From positions 1 through 64,000 of the forward strand of contig JAUHWG010000030.1 in assembly GCA_030424595.1 (NCBI GenBank): 64,000 bases of DNA. Direction: 5' to 3'. This document shows positions 62,495-64,000 of this stretch, piece after piece. Source of the stretch: Polyangia bacterium (GTDB taxonomy: Bacteria > Myxococcota_A > Polyangia > Nannocystales > Nannocystaceae). The notes beneath the pieces were generated by a model. That model was not told where the DNA came from and ran no database searches. It worked only from the letters and a program-made list of their open reading frames with translations. Numbering within the stretch: the stretch's first letter is position 1; every line of letters starts with the position of its first letter. Position numbers and translations under genes: made by a program.

Positions 62495-63199
62495 ATGCTC
62501 CTGACAACGGTAAAACTCGTAAGTGTCTCCGCTCTCCTCCTATTCGTCGGCGAGGGAGAAGGTGACTCGCCGCCCCAGATCGAGTCTGTCGATAGCGACG
62601 GCGATGGGGTTGACGATGCCGATGATCTCTGCGCCGGCAGCGATGACACGGTCGATCTTAACTCCAACGACGTCCCGGACTGTGATGAGAGCGCGGGGCC
62701 CAACCTTATGTTCGACACCGCGAGCTCGATCGGCAACGCTACGGTCCACCCCAACAGCGTCGGCACCCATGGGTCGATGGACGCGATGGGCTGGTCTGGC
62801 TCCGGAGGGCTCTGGCTCGCCTCGAGCTTGGCCAACGTCAGCGCGTCGATGTCGGTCTGTGTCAATGTGCCTGTCTTCTACGACACCTTCGAGCTGTGGT
62901 TCCAGGCGCGGACGGCTTGGACCCCCAACGCGCCGGCCTACGCCGAAGTCCGCCAGTACACCGGCAAGGGGTGCACCGGATCAAGCGGGATCAACGGCAA
63001 CTACGTCAACCTCGGAAGCGGCGGGACCGCGAACGTTCCCTGGCCGACCTATAGTCACGAGGTTCCGCTGCAGGGGGGCACCCGCAGCGTTCTCATCGGC
63101 ATCACGATGGGCACAGATCAGCCGTGGACGATCGACAACATCCTCCTTCTGCCGGTCATCGAAGCGCTCGGCGACGACGATCCGCCCGGCATGGACTGA
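62495..63199 (+). CDS. secreted Asp-rich protein with calcium-binding repeat
   Basis: The 234-residue protein has a signal peptide (MLLTTVKLVSVSALLLFV), then DSDGDGVDDADDLCAGSDDT, a thrombospondin type-3-like Asp-rich calcium loop with paired cysteines (DLC, PDCDE). The C-terminal about 150 residues are strand-rich and resemble a jelly-roll binding domain (FDTASSIGNATVHPN, TWNLF-like FELWFQARTAW, WTIDNILLLP). No catalytic residues are evident. It is probably exported. No linked genes are visible; it follows transposon debris. Confidence 0.75.
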   Translation: MLLTTVKLVSVSALLLFVGEGEGDSPPQIESVDSDGDGVDDADDLCAGSDDTVDLNSNDVPDCDESAGPNLMFDTASSIGNATVHPNSVGTHGSMDAMGWSGSGGLWLASSLANVSASMSVCVNVPVFYDTFELWFQARTAWTPNAPAYAEVRQYTGKGCTGSSGINGNYVNLGSGGTANVPWPTYSHEVPLQGGTRSVLIGITMGTDQPWTIDNILLLPVIEALGDDDPPGMD

Positions 63200-63640
63200 G
63201 AGCGAGGGGACGCGACCGCGCCGCGCCTCGCGATCTCTGCAGAATGACTCTCGGGAGGTCGAAGAGCGATGCGAGCTCGTCCGAGATACGCCGGGCATCG
63301 GGGTCGTCGGTGCGCTCGTAGGCGAAGTGTCCGTCAGGGCGGGGCTTCACGAGGCGAGGACGTCGGGCGCACCGCCACGAACCTGTTCTCCTGGACATTT
63401 TTATTTGTTCGTCTGAGCCCCGCGCCGACGCGTCGCAGTCGGCTCCGCGCGGTCGTGGTCGCCGACGACCGCCGCACTGTCGTGCCCGTGGACATGTCCG
63501 CGAACGCGACGCCTCGGCGTGAGGGCGACTTGAGATGCACACGGACGCGGCCGCGCGGCGGCGTTCATTCGTGCTCTGTCAGATCCAGGCGCCGATAGCC
63601 AGTGGGAAGCTGGCTGCTGACCCGCGCTCACGGACCGCCG
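63200..63640 (-). pseudogene. intergenic region with a possible minus-strand gene fragment
   Basis: No intact gene is supported. Between about 63350 and 63220 the minus strand reads VKPRPDGHFAYERTDDPDAR then RISDELASLFDLPRVILQRS, with high-GC third positions typical of this genome, so it is likely real coding ancestry. The same frame upstream to an ATG at 63542 loses protein-like character. The family is unknown. Confidence 0.25.
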
Positions 63641-64000
63641 TCACTGGCACGTCGAGTAGACGTCGAGGCAGCGGTCGACGCAGGGCTCGTACGCGGCGTG
63701 CTCGTCCATGCGCTTGGAGAGGTCGGGCGGGAGGGTCGCGCCGGCGGCGATCGCCGCGAGGTCGAGGGTCTCGGTGACGCGGGCGGCCTCTGCGGCGAGC
63801 GCGTTGCCCTCGGCGAGCCACGCGGCGAAGCGCGCGCAGGTGCACTCGCAGGAGAGGGCGGCGGTGTCGACCGCCGGAGCGCCGCCGTGGGCGTCGCCGT
63901 GAGCGTGGCCGTCGGCCGCCGCGTCGCCCGTCGCCGCGCCGTCGCCCCCGTCGGCGCCGGGGCCCGGCGCCGTGTAGCGCACCGACTCGGGGTCGACGGG
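63641..64000 (-). CDS. Cys-containing hypothetical protein, cut by the right edge
   Basis: The frame is open to the right edge, so the N-terminus is missing; a GTG at 63982 is the only internal start and is probably not the real one. The visible 120 residues begin with a Gly/Ala/Asp/His-rich linker and end with a helical part holding CECTC near the middle and EPCVDRCLDVYSTCQ at the C-terminus. This resembles the mature part of a small exported protein. No family is recognised. Confidence 0.6.
   Translation of the reverse strand, partial: PVDPESVRYTAPGPGADGGDGAATGDAAADGHAHGDAHGGAPAVDTAALSCECTCARFAAWLAEGNALAAEAARVTETLDLAAIAAGATLPPDLSKRMDEHAAYEPCVDRCLDVYSTCQ

Overview
The window is high-GC DNA from what looks like a myxobacterium, most likely of the Nannocystis/Enhygromyxa kind. 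The signs are a hybrid-kinase and Ser/Thr-kinase repertoire, many lipoproteins whose lipobox is followed by a Thr/Ser-rich linker, a complete-looking classical menaquinone cluster, an eCIS-type DUF4157 protein, and abundant short tandem repeats between and inside genes. Placement rests on gene content only. No rRNA, tRNA, CRISPR array or intact insertion sequence was seen.

Layout. 1-1.07 kb: debris and one end of a long dispersed repeat. 1.07-4.0 kb: a 982-residue protein with an N-terminal DUF4157 (eCIS cargo marker) domain and a C-terminal Arg-type ADP-ribosyltransferase domain. 4.4-9.0 kb: di-haem cytochrome c peroxidase lipoprotein, TIGR03032 protein, aroE, Na+/H+ antiporter. 9.2-11.1 kb: two related unknown proteins and a frameshifted IS91-like transposase relic. 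11.1-13.8 kb: tyrosinase lipoprotein divergent from LysR, plus a stand-alone LysR HTH. 14-18.5 kb: membrane Ser/Thr kinase, serine-hydrolase relic, unknown protein, carotenoid oxygenase. 18.7-22.8 kb: ftsZ with a clear intrinsic terminator, then two MCE proteins. 22.8-29.5 kb: ATP-grasp enzyme, two inverted paralogous Cys-rich lipoproteins bracketed by copies of a second dispersed repeat, and between them a TetR-controlled four-gene operon.

29.5-38.5 kb is the menaquinone locus: menF-menD-menA-menC-menE and ubiE/menG on the minus strand, menB divergent from menF, and a hot-dog thioesterase (probable DHNA-CoA hydrolase) antisense to an abnormally long menE 3' extension. Every classical step except menH is represented. 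38.6-47.2 kb: RCC1-repeat lipoprotein, the inverted copy of the first dispersed repeat, two hybrid histidine kinases, DUF1566 lipoprotein.

47.6-55.3 kb may be a lipid/redox region: a delta-9-type desaturase behind a helically phased TGAC array, then a cNMP-binding/[2Fe-2S] BFD fusion regulator divergent from a four-gene run encoding a DUF2236 (MpaB-like) oxygenase, a flavodoxin-fold quinone reductase, an extended SDR and an NTE-like patatin with two cNMP domains. 55.3-64 kb: zinc-ribbon protein, IS3-type relic, leucine-rich-repeat protein, a SulP-STAS-cNMP-cNMP fusion transporter behind a formyltransferase, a secreted Asp-rich protein, and a partial Cys-containing protein at the right edge.
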